The notes: generated from the sequence alone by a model not told the origin. A stretch of DNA of 64,000 nt from Palaemon carinicauda (GCF_036898095.1 NC_090751.1:73605818-73669817); one strand, 5' to 3'. Shown: positions 42,519 to 56,888, numbered from the stretch's first letter. Numbers and translations: made by a program.

Positions 42519-44760
42519 TTACCAGTAAAAATGTTTTATTATTGACTGTTGCCTGATGACATATTTTTTTGCCCGTTTCCTTGCATAAAATATGGGACAG
42601 TCACAATTTGTATATGTTATGTCATTATACGCTGTTCCTTGACAGTTTTCACACTGAGATATAAAAGTAGATTTATTTTTCTAAACTTTCCAATTCCTTC
42701 ACTTGTGTTTGATAAATTTTTTTCTCGATAGGTTTACAATATGTATATTACGCAGTTGAAGTATTAATAATAGGTATTTTACAATTGACACATTTAGGTA
42801 TCTTGAATACAATTTTAGACATAGGTCCAACTTTACCACAAGAAATAAATGTATTTTTAGTGTGCAACCCCTTTAATAATTGCAATTCTATGTTATCTCC
42901 TAGAATTGGTAGCAAATATACCTACAAGAGGTTTTATAAGTTGATTTTTCAAATAATTATCGTAATCAATGAGTATATTATTTTCTAATACATAAATTGG
43001 ATTTTCAACTTTTTCATATAACGGTGTAACTTTTATTGCTGCTATAACTACGTATGGTATTCTGTCACCTAATTTAGGAACTGTCCCTTGATCTCTCTTT
43101 GGTATTCTATTCGCCAGTTTAACATGCCCCTGTTTACTGGCATATTCTTGGTTTAGTTTTGCTAATTCCTTAGTAATGGCTAAACGAGACAAATCAATAC
43201 GATTTTGCAATAGATCAGATATAACTTTTTTTACCCATACTACCGCTCTTATTAGATTCCTCTCTATTAAAAGTTTATTAAGACAATCGTTTATTACATC
43301 AGACAATAAACTACAATTATCTCATTTTACAGTTTCAATACCTTTAAAATTAATCTTAACATAACTTTCGGGATTAGTATAATATAGTCCTGCATAGCGT
43401 CTTTTGTTGATTAAAAGATAAGGCCAATAGACTTTTTCAAATTCTAATTTTATCGGTTTGACAAAAAATTCTGTGACATACGCGGCTGATTCTTTCCCCA
43501 AATCAATGGCACATTTAATTTCCTCAACACCAAATTTAATCATAACTGAATCAGCTTCTCCATATATAACTTTGGAATTCAACAGAAATCCATTGATAAT
43601 GTTATATTTTTCTTCTATCTTTTCTTCAGTCATTTGAAACATGGTACAGCCAAAAGCTGTAACACTTTGAGATAATGCAACGCACAGAAACTTGCCAATT
43701 TGAGCCCCAGTAAATCCATATACTGAATTGGCTGTAATTTTTAAAGCAAACTGTCTACCTTCCAAAACTTTCTATTTTAACATGTCAGCTTCCACTTTTA
43801 AATCAGCTTTAGCTTTTTTACTAGCGGCCACTTGATTTTCTAATATTTCGAGCAACAGACCCTTGTGTATGTGAGGTTTAATGAAATAATCACCAGATGG
43901 TGTTTCTGTATAATTACCTAATATAAAAAATATCTTTTATGAAAGGTTCTGTTTCTCCTTGATGAATAACTATATTGCCAATTTGTATAAATGGATCTAA
44001 ATCAGGTGTTGGGATAATTCCTTTTAGACTCGCACATTCTGTACCAAATGATAACACTCTGAATGGAGGAGTAGAGGACAATTTTTCCACGTTTATATTT
44101 GGCATATAAGCTATAAGTTTGTTCCAAGAAATATCAATTTCCAATTGGCATGTAGTACTACCATTTTTTCTTATTTTCCGATTATTTGGAGGTAATTCAA
44201 TTCAGGAACAACCAAAAATATTTGTGTCCACCAAAAAACAAATTTCAAAATCTACATTAGTTTCAAGAATTTTTTTCAGAAATGTTTCTTCATTTTTTTC
44301 TTTTTCATGAGTATATTACCTTTTTCGAGTACTTTTTTTGGTAATAGGTATTAATGAAGGAAATGTTAAAGTTATTTTCAAGAAAGGTTATTTTCTATCG
44401 TTAAATTTATAACCCATTATATCGAGTTTAAGCACTATTTCTGTTAAAGATATTGCTTCACATATGGAATAATTTAAATATTTCATAATGGTTTTGTTTA
44501 GTATTTTTCTTAACTCTTCTGTATATTTTTTCGCTTTTACAGATGGTGAACACCCAACATAAAAGTACGGGAGAAATCAATGTATTAAACAGCAAACAGA
44601 ATGTTTATTTTTCGTATTTCAAACATTCTCAATATAGGTGAACATTCTTCTATGCAATGATCAATGTCTAAAAATTTGAATATAAAAGAATCCAATTTAG
44701 ATTAAAGTATGCTAATTCGACCTAATTTTGTAGTAGTCGTTTATCTTAATTAATAATAGA
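42519..44760 (-). pseudogene. DNA polymerase delta-like family B polymerase, decayed (endogenous viral relic)
   Basis: Colinear blocks match the catalytic subunit of eukaryotic DNA polymerase delta from end to end. The N-terminal part includes FLDIDHCIEECSPILRMF and FGCS.IELP. The exonuclease start has RVLSFGTECASLKGI and DPFIQIGNIVIHQGE. The palm has LEGRQFALKITANSVYGFTG and VIYGEADSVMIKFG. The thumb has ISDLLQNRIDLSRLAITKEL and LGDRIPYVVIAAIK. The C-terminal metal-binding part has CVNCKIPIIN and CENCQG plus CPIFYARKRAKK. About 300 residues between the Exo I region and the palm are absent at 43913-43920, which removes Exo II, Exo III and motif A. The Exo I Asp is replaced (FGTE) and the catalytic loop reads YGEADS. 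There are many stops and shifts. The intronless AT-rich context suggests a viral gene, but a retrocopy of a host polymerase cannot be excluded. Confidence 0.8.
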
Positions 44761-44813
44761 AAAATGTATTCATATATCATCCAACTAATTTTTTTTCGCA
44801 TATATATATATAT

Positions 44814-47744
<2,931 letters not shown>

Positions 47745-47779
47745 CACAAGAGAGAACAAGATTAAGAAAAAAAAATATG

Positions 47780-48897
47780 AAATGGAAAATACGGATTATA
47801 TAAAATGTATCCATATTCGAAATAAAATAGTGTCAAAATTCTTTATAACTTCAATCAAAGAAGATGGAAATTATGAAAACCCTGTATTAGGAAGTGAACC
47901 TATCAGAAAGATGTTAACTTAACGAATGCTGCTGCCAAAGAAAATCTAACTAAACTACCTCTTTTGGAAATAATAGCAGAAATTACTCGTGACATCGATT
48001 TTGATATTGATGAATGGATAAAGGAAGCATAGATTATTATTTTTTTAACACTTGCATATATGACGAATATACATTTTCTAATGGACGTCTTTTTGAATTT
48101 GATAAATCTTCTCCGGTTCATGACGAATATTTTTTCTATGGACTAAAAAAATCTCAAACAAAAGCTACCAATGATTCATAAATCGGGTTTAAAGCACATA
48201 AATACCAGAGAAAACTTTTTACTCGGTAAACTTTCTTCGGAAATTTATGAATTTAATTACCGTTGTGGTTATCGAAAAATGTTTATAATTATGCCAAATA
48301 ATAAATGTTCTAAAGAAGAACTATTCCAAAACTAAATTTCGAGCAATATTTGTATTGATCTACTATTAGAAAATCCAAAAAATACAAACACAGGATTTTT
48401 TAAAACATACACAAATGTAATAATGCCTAAATTTTCCCACAAAAAAAAAAAAAATCTTTAAATGACGTTTTGAAACAAATGCCTGTGGTCTCACCCTATA
48501 TAAACCCTTATAATGTTGACCCTAAAAAAATTAAACCAAAGGCAATCTGCGTACATTCCATAAATAATGAGATTTCTATTTTGAAAAAAATCCTATTATA
48601 ATAGTGAATACGATGATGATTTGGTTTATGATAAAGATTGTTATAATTTTGAAATGGAATGTTCAAATTATAAATATCCCCTGAAATTTAACATCTGTAA
48701 TGTCGAAACCACATTCCATTGTGACAATGATAAGGATAATAGAAATAATGACGATGACTATACAAAGTCCTTACAACTTGATATAAGTAGAAATATTAAT
48801 ACTGATAACCTACCCCTTGAATTAAATAAACCCTTCATATATATAATTTATGATAAGATAGAATGTTGTATACTGATTATAGCTGCTTTTACAGGAT
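47780..48897 (+). pseudogene. Probable serpin relic in the viral block
   Basis: Colinear serpin-like blocks occur in shifting plus frames. They are [14 protein letters not shown] with TNAAAKENLTKL (helix A/B and D region), FEFDKSSPVHDEYFF, YEFNYRCGYRKMFIIMPNN (strand region with the Y..G..M.I.LP pattern), TNVIMPKFSHKKKKSLNDVL (the lPKF block) and LNKPFIYIIYDKIECCILI at the very end, matching the C-terminal P-F-x-F/Y-x-I strand. Stops at about 47920, 48030, 48180 and later make it non-functional. The region before the last block is unusually long and Asp/Asn-rich, so the reactive loop cannot be read. Serpins occur in some insect large DNA viruses. A host serpin retrocopy is also possible. Confidence 0.5.
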
Positions 48898-48979
48898 AAC
48901 AAAAAATAAAATATTTATTTATTCATTTATCTTATCCTAGGTTTAAATATTGATGACCAAAATGCAAGTAATACAATCG

Positions 48980-49198
48980 TTAATAGTTTCTTCTATTATG
49001 AGACATTTCTTTGATGATGTTTTCAATATAAACCTCTCTCTGTTTTATTAAATCTTCTCGTATAATTTCGCGATTGTATCCTCCTATATTATAAGTAGTC
49101 AGTAATATTTCAAGAATAAGAGTAATTAAACCTAATGATAATATAATATTTGCAATGTTAGCGAAAGAAATTAATATTCTCGTTGCCATTTTAATCAA
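48980..49198 (-). pseudogene. Possible P74/PIF-0 C-terminal fragment
   Basis: Seventy-two codons. A long hydrophobic stretch (ILISFANIANIILSLGLITL) leads to LTTYNIGGYNREI and a charged tail. P74 (PIF-0), the attachment factor of baculovirus-like viruses, has a similar C-terminal hydrophobic region followed by a D-P-F-G-Y-N motif. Only the G-Y-N part is kept here. The upstream part of the gene is cut off by LINE copy 2 at 49200, and a short matching-style piece may remain at 51440-51510. The assignment is tentative. Confidence 0.35.
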
Positions 49199-49199
49199 A

Positions 49200-49204
49200 A
49201 CCTC

Positions 49205-49241
<37 letters not shown>

Positions 49242-51439
49242 CAAGCTACAACCCTAGTTGGAAAAGCAAGATGCTATAAGCCCAGGGGCTCCAACAGGGA
49301 AAAATAGCCCAGTGAGGAAAGGAAATAAGGAAATAAATAAATGAAGAGAACAAATTAACAATAAATCATTCTAAAATAAGAAACAACGTCAAAACAGACA
49401 TGTCATATAATAAACTATCAACAACATCAAAAACAAATATGTCATAAATAAACTATAAAAAGACTATGTCCGCCTGGTCAACAAAAAAGCATTTGCTCCA
49501 ACTTTGAACTTTTGAAGTTCTACTGATTCAACCACCCGATTAGGAAGATCATTCCACAACTTGGTCACAGCTGGAATAAAACTTCTAGAGTACTGCGTAG
49601 TATTGAGCCTCGTGATGGAGAAGGCCTGGCTATTAGAATTAACTGCCTGCCTAGTATTACGAACAGGATAGAATTGTCCAGGGAGATCTGAATGTAAAGG
49701 ATGGTCAGAGTTGTGAAAAATCTTATGCAACATGCATAATGAACTAATTGAACGACGGTGCCAGAGATTAATATCTAGATCAGGAATAAGAAATTTAATA
49801 GACCGTAAGTTTCTGTCCAACAAATTAAGATGAGAATCAGCAGCTGAAGACCAGACAGGAGAACAATACTCAAAACAAGGTAGAATGAAAGAATTAAAAC
49901 TCTTCTTCAGAATAGATTGATCACCGAAAATCTTGAAAGACTTTCTCAATAAGCCTATTTTTTGTGAAATTGAAGAAGACACAGACCTTATATGTTTCTC
50001 AAAAGTAAATTTACTGTCGAGAATCACACCTAAAATTTTGAAAGAGTCATACATATTTAAAGAAACATTATCAATACTGAGATCCGGATGTTGAGGAACC
50101 ACCGTCCTTGACCTACTTACAATCATACTTTGAGTTTTGTTAGGATTCAACTTCATACCCCATAATTTGCACCATGCACTAATTCTAGCTAAATCTCTAT
50201 TAAGGGATTCACCAACCCTAGTTCTACATTCAGGGGATGGAATTGATGCAAAGAGAGTAGCATCATCTGCATATGCAACAAGCTTGTTTTCTAGGCCAAA
50301 CCACATGTCAAGTGTATATAGTATAAAAAGTAATGGGCCAAGAACACTACCCTGTGGAACACCGGATATCACATTCCTATTATCACTATGGTGCCCATCA
50401 ACAACAACTCTTTGAGATCTATTACTTAAAAAATCAATAATAATGCTAAGAAACGACCCACCCACACCCAACTGTTTCAGTTTGAAAACAAGGGCCTCAT
50501 GATTAACACGGTCAAAGGCAGCACTAAAATCAAGGCCAATCATACGAACTTCCCGACCACAATCAAGGGATTTCTGTACAGCATTGGAGATTGTAAGAAG
50601 GGCATCACATGCTCCAAGGCCTTTACGAAAACCAAATTGCAAACTAGGGAGTAGATGATTACCTTCAGCAAACCTATTAAGACGTTTTGCCAGAAGACGT
50701 TCAAAAACTTTAGATAATATGGGAGTTATGGAAATTGGGCGGTAATCAGTGGGACTTGAGCTACCACAAACACATTTACATAGAGGAGTAACATTACCAA
50801 TTCTCCAACTAGTGCTAAAAGCTCCTCTTCTTGCTAACTTGCGCAAAATAACAGATAACTTTGGAGCTAAGAAATCTGCTGTCTTTATAAAAAACAAAGG
50901 AAAAATACCATTTGGGTCTACACCTCCATAAGCATCAAGGTCCATCAACAGAGCTTTAATCTCACGAGATCGAAAAGCTAAACTAGTTAGTTTAGCCTCA
51001 GGAAAACAGGAATGAGGAAGTTCAAGTTTTTCATTACTCTGTTTACTGTCAAAAACATCAGCTAAAAGGTTGCCTTTTCCTTTGGACAGTGAGTGACTGA
51101 GCCATCTGGTTTAAGTAAAGGAGGAACTGTTGCATCTACACCAAAGAGTGCAGATTTAAGGGTAGACCACCATTTATGTTCCTGAGTTGTACCAGAAAGT
51201 GTTTCTTTTATGGTTAAATTGTACTCCTTTTCAGTTGAGGCATAAACTCTCTGAGCAAAAGCTCGAAGCTGAGTATAGTTGTTCCAGGTCAAATCTGATC
51301 TGTTACCCTTCCAAAGTTGATAGGCCTCCTGCTTCTCCAAAAAAGCACGTCTACAATCATCATTGAACCACGGTTCATTTATGATTTGCTCACAGCTTGA
51401 TTCAGAGGCAAAGTCTAAAGCTCTTAAGCCATGGCGATC
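49200..51439 (-). mobile_element. Jockey/CR1-like LINE, copy 2, truncated and internally deleted
   Basis: Nearly identical to copy 1, with a (TTA)n tail at 49203-49236. It is 5'-truncated at about 51439 and lacks the segment equivalent to 46970-47305 of copy 1, with the junction at about 51373. It inserted within viral-block sequence. Confidence 0.85.
49464..51340 (-). pseudogene. LINE copy 2 reverse transcriptase, disrupted
   Basis: Two open pieces: 50948-49464 (494 codons, RT core with YADDATLFAS and the C-terminal region) and 51340-51062 (92 codons, linker). A one-base deletion near 51065 (CTAAAAGGTTGCC against CCAAAAGGGTTGCC in copy 1) separates them. It is otherwise the same protein as copy 1 with a few substitutions. 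Confidence 0.85.
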
Positions 51440-51637
51440 TTACCATTAACATTGCTACATTCATACAAATTGATATATTAGTAGGGAAAACAGCCGCATT
51501 CTGATCCATAAGGCGATAAGGAAATCGATCCACAAGGGTGCCCCCCTAACTTAACTCCAGCCCCTCCCTTAACCCCACTGGCTATCTCTAACCTAACTCC
51601 ACCCCCCTACTCTTAACCTCATTGACTACCCTTAACG

Positions 51638-51640
<3 letters not shown>
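51440..51640. other. Short viral-like remnant then degenerate CCTAA-type repeats
   Basis: 51440-51510 may continue the P74-like frame on the minus strand. After that, CTAACTTAACTCC and TAACCTAACTCC motifs lead into the microsatellites. Confidence 0.35.

Positions 51641-51680
<40 letters not shown>
51641..51680. repeat. (CT)n microsatellite
   Basis: Twenty CT units immediately before the CCTAA repeats. Confidence 0.95.
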
Positions 51681-51681
<1 letters not shown>

Positions 51682-51990
51682 ACCTAACCTAACCTAACCT
51701 CTCTAACCTAACCTACACCTAACCTAACCCAACCCAAACCTAACCTAACCATTCAATCTTAAAACTAACCTAACCTAACCTAACCCTAATCTAACCTAAC
51801 CATTCAATCTTAAACCTAACCTAACCTAACCCATCAAGTGAGTGAAATAATACCTAACTAACCGTAACCTAACTTAACCTAACCTAACCCAACCCAAACC
51901 TAGCCTAACCTAACCTAACCTAACCATTCAATCTTAAACCTAACCTAACCTAAGCTAACCCATCAAGTGAGTGAAATAATACCTAACTAC
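51681..51990. repeat. Interstitial telomere-like (CCTAA)n array
   Basis: Many perfect AACCT units are mixed with AACCC and AACCA variants. The complement TTAGG is the arthropod telomere motif. A longer unit CATTCAATCTTAAACCTAAC, then CATCAAGTGAGTGAAATAAT, is itself duplicated (about 51805-51865 and 51927-51985). The degeneracy and position argue for an old interstitial array. Confidence 0.8.
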
Positions 51991-52235
51991 GAGTCTATCA
52001 TTCAATCTTAAATAGTTATTATGCGAATTATTAAAGTTATCGTTATATTTTGAAATTATTGTTTATTACAATACCCATTATTATTATTATTGATTAAATC
52101 GAGGGAATTCAAGATTTTTATAGCTGGTGGCATTATATTATTTTGTATTACCTGGAATATATATTTCAGGTTGAAACTTCTTGTTAACAATAAACAACTG
52201 TTACGTATAATGTCTATCCTTGAACAACCCAGTAC

Positions 52236-52291
<56 letters not shown>

Positions 52292-52389
52292 GAATCCATC
52301 ATCCAACCTAAATAATTATTATGGAAATTATTAAAATTATCGTTATGTTTTGAAATTATTGTTAGTAAAGTTACTACAATATTCATTAA

Positions 52390-52390
<1 letters not shown>
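51990..52390. repeat. Direct repeat of about 95 bp separated by an (AAT)n array
   Basis: ATTATTAAAGTTATCGTTAT at about 52027 and ATTATTAAAATTATCGTTAT at about 52327 lie in repeated blocks (51990-52080, 52291-52390). Between them is an (AAT)n array at 52236-52290. Confidence 0.75.
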
Positions 52391-52453
<63 letters not shown>

Positions 52454-52478
52454 GTTGTTGTTGTTGTTGTTGTTGTTA
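52391..52478. repeat. (ATT)n followed by (GTT)n
   Basis: About 60 bp of ATT units change into GTT units. Confidence 0.9.
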
Positions 52479-53139
52479 GCAGTGTTGGTAAATTTAATTG
52501 CTTATCCTATTATCCTTCTTTGATACGATAACACCTGAATAAACAGATTTAGGAATGTCTCTCCTCGTGACGATTTGTCATATTTCTCGTGATGATGATA
52601 AGCCACGATATTTGATACGATAACACCCACATGACTGAACGTCTATGTGTCATCTTTCTCTTGATTATGATAAGAAGCCTCGCCCCAGTAATTTATCTCA
52701 AAATAGATGAACTCTATGGTTAATAAAATCAGAAATGGAATCTTTTCGTAGTGTTTTATTTTATGTGATATACAACCAGACTAATTTTTTTTTTATATAT
52801 GCATGTATTTCTTATTTCTCCTACTTATACTTGATACATATTTATATAAATATACATGTAATCAATCGTAGTCAAATAGAAAATAACCGATGTGTGGGTT
52901 CAGAATTCTCCTACGATGCTAAAGAATGAAACAATTAACACGTGAAACTCATGACGACAGCTCAACTAAGGAATGAATTAATCCTATGAATAATTCACGC
53001 CCCTAATTAATAAATGAATAAAAAAAAGAAAATAAAGATTAACTCGCCTGTCATGGATATAAATGAACTTGTGCCAACCAGGGACATACCCTATTAAGAC
53101 TATTTGTAATAATTAAACTTAGAAATGTCAATAAGCATC
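52479..53139. other. No recognisable gene
   Basis: AT-rich sequence with a weak repeat of GATACGATAACACC (52524 and 52613). No credible coding frame. Confidence 0.5.
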
Positions 53140-53725
53140 CCTCATTCTGATGCATTCTTTATATGTAATCTCTCTTTTTTCTCCCCCTTTCCAATCAGAG
53201 TAGCATTTCCTGGTCCATCATTCAGCCTTATAATATTATAACTGGTGAAAAACATGGTCTTTACTTTCTGTAACGTATGCCATACCCCATAATGACTAAC
53301 CGAATGTATGAAGAATAAACATATAACTCGCACTTTTACGATGAATCTAGTTGTATCGGTGTCATGAATTTGAATAATTCAAGGGATTTATTCCTCTTGA
53401 AGAAAGCCAGGAAGTGTTTACTGTATATCTCCGGGGAAACACCACATCTATAAATAATATGATATAATTTTCAGGTGACTTAGCTACATAAAAGCACACC
53501 CAGTCTCCCATGTTCCTAATGTTTGAAGAGGTTTCCAACGTATTTGCGATGGTGATAGCCTCCTCCCTGTATGACCCAAAGGTTATACCTCTCATATGAT
53601 CAGGAGAAAATAAGCCTAGGTATTTCCCTAATTTGTCCACCCTCCCGCTTAGAGCTCTATCCTGCTCTCTTGCATCTATCAGTCCTAAGCCCTCCCATCA
53701 CCATAAATAATTCTGTCCGCATCAA
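53140..53725 (-). pseudogene. Possible adenain-like protease of a Polinton/adintovirus
   Basis: The minus frame 53640-53362 extends upstream without a stop to about 53720 and contains SGRVDKLGKYLGLFSPD, ETSSNIRNMGDWVCFYVAKS and ENYIILFIDVVFP. Adenovirus-type cysteine proteases of Polintons have the pattern N-T-x(n)-G-H-W-V, then a strand and F-D-S/x. Here the catalytic His position reads Asp (GDWV). After a shift, VICLFFIHSVSHYG (53333-53280) could be the helix that carries the catalytic Cys, which is not preserved. The match is by pattern only and needs a profile search. Confidence 0.4.
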
Positions 53726-53859
53726 TCGATAAAATACCCGTAGTAACATGATAACACGGGGCGTTATTACTGCTGTACTAAATTTTAAAAGGATTCGCAT
53801 ACTGGCAGACTTCTCTTACTGGTAGAGCTTCTGTCAGATCCTCATGTACGAAATTAAAT

Positions 53860-54420
53860 TTAAACAATGGTTCTCCTCTTCGTAAAACTATTCAGGGATA
53901 TGATATTCTCATGGTCTATGCTAATTTCCTTCGGAAATTCATAATATGCCTGCATAACTTTATCCGGGAATGGTGCATTTTTATTATAAATGGTACTTCC
54001 GTTAATGGTGATATGTATACTATTTACATTTGCATTGTGGAAGAATAATAGAATAATAGTTTTCTTGTATAATCCCCTGTAAGTGTCTCGTATCAATTAG
54101 TGCCAGTGTCATCTTGTATGGAATATGTGAACCAAACGTATGTCTGATAGAGAGACTAGATGAATATATATTATAAAGGCTTTGGTAATAATGACTGATT
54201 CAATACAGCCATTGCGTTATAATGACAAGTGACACGATCTATCCATGACTTCGATTGCTGTATTGTTAAGTTATTTAAATGTCCCTCTTTATCCGCGTTC
54301 ATAACTCAACTCTCATTCGCCAGCTTTAATCGAATTCTCAGATTGACAGAATCCATTAGATACATGACAATACTTGCTAAATCTAGTAATAGCTGGAACT
54401 AAGTGTTAATTCCATAAATT
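53860..54420 (-). pseudogene. Possible Polinton/adintovirus major capsid protein fragment
   Basis: The open part (54096-53860) has YRGLYKKTIILLFFHNANVN, HITINGSTIY and KVMQAYYEFPKEI. Double jelly-roll capsid proteins of Polintons share the order F-x-G-S-Y-x-K-N-P-F, N-x-I-x-L-x-V-N-G, and a following Y-x-x-L/F. Upstream frames contain LLLDLASIVMYLMDSVNLRI and LKLANES, consistent with an earlier part of such a protein. It lies upstream of the protease-like remnant on the same strand, as expected for a virion gene cluster. Tentative. Confidence 0.35.
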
Positions 54421-54589
54421 TTGAATTTTGGCGCCTGCTTAACTCTACTGTGATTTTCTTTCATTCAAACCTTTACGAATATAATTTTCCAAGTGTGGAA
54501 GAGAATCCAAGGAGAATCAATGTTTGTGAGCCAAATTGCGAGGCTGATATTATGTTATTACTACGTAAACGCTAATTCAGTCAATAATT

Positions 54590-55630
54590 TACCCGTTTTT
54601 TTCTAGTAATCTGCTGACACAACTGGTCAGTGAAGTTGGTCTGTAATCTTTTGGATTACTGGGATCTTTTCTGGCTTAGCTATCGTTAATATTATTGTCT
54701 GTTTACATGTATTTGGAAGTGAATGTTTGTTTCAAAGATGATTGTAAAACTCTCTTGGTAGGCCTTTGCCAAAGGGGGGCTAAATATCTCATCATATCGA
54801 AATTTATATTATCTTTACTAGGGGCTGTTGAACTTCCTCGCTTTCGTTAAATATAAGTAATAAAGGTTTTCACTGAAACGATATCGTAAGTTTTAAGCTT
54901 TACAATAAGTGGTAATAATCAATATAAACATTAGGCAACGCATTCCTAACGAAACATATATGCTAAATGTGTATTACAAATGCAGGTAAATAAAATGGCA
55001 ATAATAATAATCTTAAGTATAACTAAATTATTATAATAATAATAATCCTTCTAAACTACAATTTGATAATGCAAAATCCAGCTCCTCTTTAGCAAAATTA
55101 TGTGCAATTGCTTCTCCTTTTCTTTTGAAGGATCGAAAGTGGGCATTCAGATTATTAATGCTATTTATGCTGTCAATATTTCGCCCAATGAAATTTGAGA
55201 TTGCTCGTGCATCATGAACCCAATATGCATTAATGCATGTCTTCCAGGCCTGCTAAAGGAACCAATATTTTTTTTTTCTTTTTTTTTTAATTTCTGCTAG
55301 ACGCATTCTTTTGCCACGGTATTATCCTGCTTTTATTGCTTCTTTTCGAAAATGTAGCAAAATATTAAAATACGGTTTTAATACACTCATTTCTATCGCT
55401 ATATCAATGCGTTTGTTAATTGATTTCTCCTAACATTAGGGGACCAGTACTCAAGTTTTAAAATACTTTATTCAAAGTTTATAATTTTCATTCAATCGCG
55501 CGCTTTTCTTTTATCAATTGGGTTATTGTATCTGACCACCAAGGAACCGAGTGTTTCATGTTTGGACATTAGTCAGATATACATTTGTCTGGCGCTTGTG
55601 TGATGAATTTTACAAAGAACCCTTTGTTGT
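54590..55630 (-). mobile_element. Decayed Jockey-like LINE fragment
   Basis: Minus-strand pieces in the correct order are VPWWSDTITQLIKEKRAI (near 55550), ISNFIGRNIDSINSINN and NFAKEELDFALSN (near 55080), then NINFDMMRYLAPLWQ (near 54820) and DPSNPKDYRPTSLTSCVSRL (near 54640). These are the linker and first RT blocks of Jockey-group LINEs. It is older and more diverged than the LINE copies at 45-51 kb, with an extra 200 bp or so near 54850-55040. Confidence 0.6.
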
Positions 55631-55639
55631 CATAAAGAT

Positions 55640-56340
55640 ACATGGCTTTATGTCATATGCTACATATGCACTATTTCAAGAGCGGTTAGCCTACTCGTAA
55701 AAGTAATAGCTAAGGAAACTTTATTTCAAAAGCAATTACTGTAAACCATTTTCAGCTGAATTGCAATAGAGAAATCGCCCACCTCATCTCTTTGTAATCT
55801 GTTTTCTTGACCTATTTACCTCAGCCTATCCGATGATTATGAATCGAATCATCAAAATTAACATGAAAAGTAGATATTTTAGCGATAAAAATGAATTCCC
55901 TTGAGATATCTGAGTTTGATTTACTATATTAACCGAGATGAATTTGCTGATTTTTGGAAAATGTTCACCCTTTAGTTTCGTCAAGTTCATGTTTTATCAA
56001 GGTGATTAATCGTTGTGAAAATGAATGTATAGATTATATAATGCAAATCTCAATCAGTAATAAGGTGAAAAAATTGCAAAACTTCTTACAGGAAGCAGAA
56101 AGTGAACCCTTATAGACACAGCGTGACGTTTTCGTCATAATTTTCTATTTTTTTATTTATTTTTTATTTATTTTTTTTTTTTGGGTCGTGGACGTTCTGC
56201 TAATACTACTGAACTGCTAAATTTCACCCTTCCAAAGAAGGTTAAATTACGAAACTTCACCTTTTTAATGAAGATTTAATGCCTAGACTTCTACCTTTAA
56301 ATAAAGTTAAATTACTAAACTTCACTCTTTTAATTAAGAT
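55640..56340. other. No recognisable gene
   Basis: AT-rich sequence. A mild repeat of TTAAATTAC.AAACTTCACC.TTTTAAT.AAG occurs at about 56242-56340, just before the DIRS end. Confidence 0.5.
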
Positions 56341-56348
56341 TGAATGAA

Positions 56349-56888
56349 TAAAACGGATTTTGAGCGAAGCAAAAAATCTATTTTTGGGTGAGATAGCCAT
56401 GACGTCCTGATGGAAGGATGGAAGGTTCCTTTTGGTAGCTTCCTTGGGTATATTAACTACAAGGATATTCCCAGAGAATTAAACCACAGGTTATCACAGA
56501 ATTCTAACTTCTGGTGCGAGTATCCTAAAGGTTTCCCTTTAAGACATCGTATATCAACAGGGGACGCATGTATTAACACGCTACATAGCTATCTGCACCC
56601 AATATAGAGTTAACACTTCGATATGGAAAGGTGGAGAATAACTGGGGAGCCGTTCCACAGTTACACTCGTCCGTGGCTACTTTTGGTACTCGAAACGTAA
56701 ACAAACGGGCGCCATTGCTAAATGACGTCACGTCCGTCCTCATCCTGATGCAGCTCCTTGCTAATCTCCATGATACAGCAGGACAAGGCGGGGCCTGAAA
56801 GGCTGGACTAGAATAGCAGGGAGGGTCCATCAGGATGTCATGGCTATCTCACCCAAATATAGATTTTTCGCTTCGCTCAAAATCCGTT
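56349..56888 (-). repeat. DIRS copy 2 right inverted terminal repeat and complementary region
   Basis: Begins GATTTTGAGCGAAGCAAAAA and ends with its inverted match TTCGCTTCGCTCAAAATC. In between is the long terminal repeat shared with 29430-29805. The whole 540-bp block can fold back on itself. Confidence 0.85.

Noticed and set aside
42519..44760. Functional host POLD1 gene
   Set aside because: No introns, many stops and shifts, missing exonuclease and motif A segments, and viral-type neighbours. A host retrocopy remains possible.
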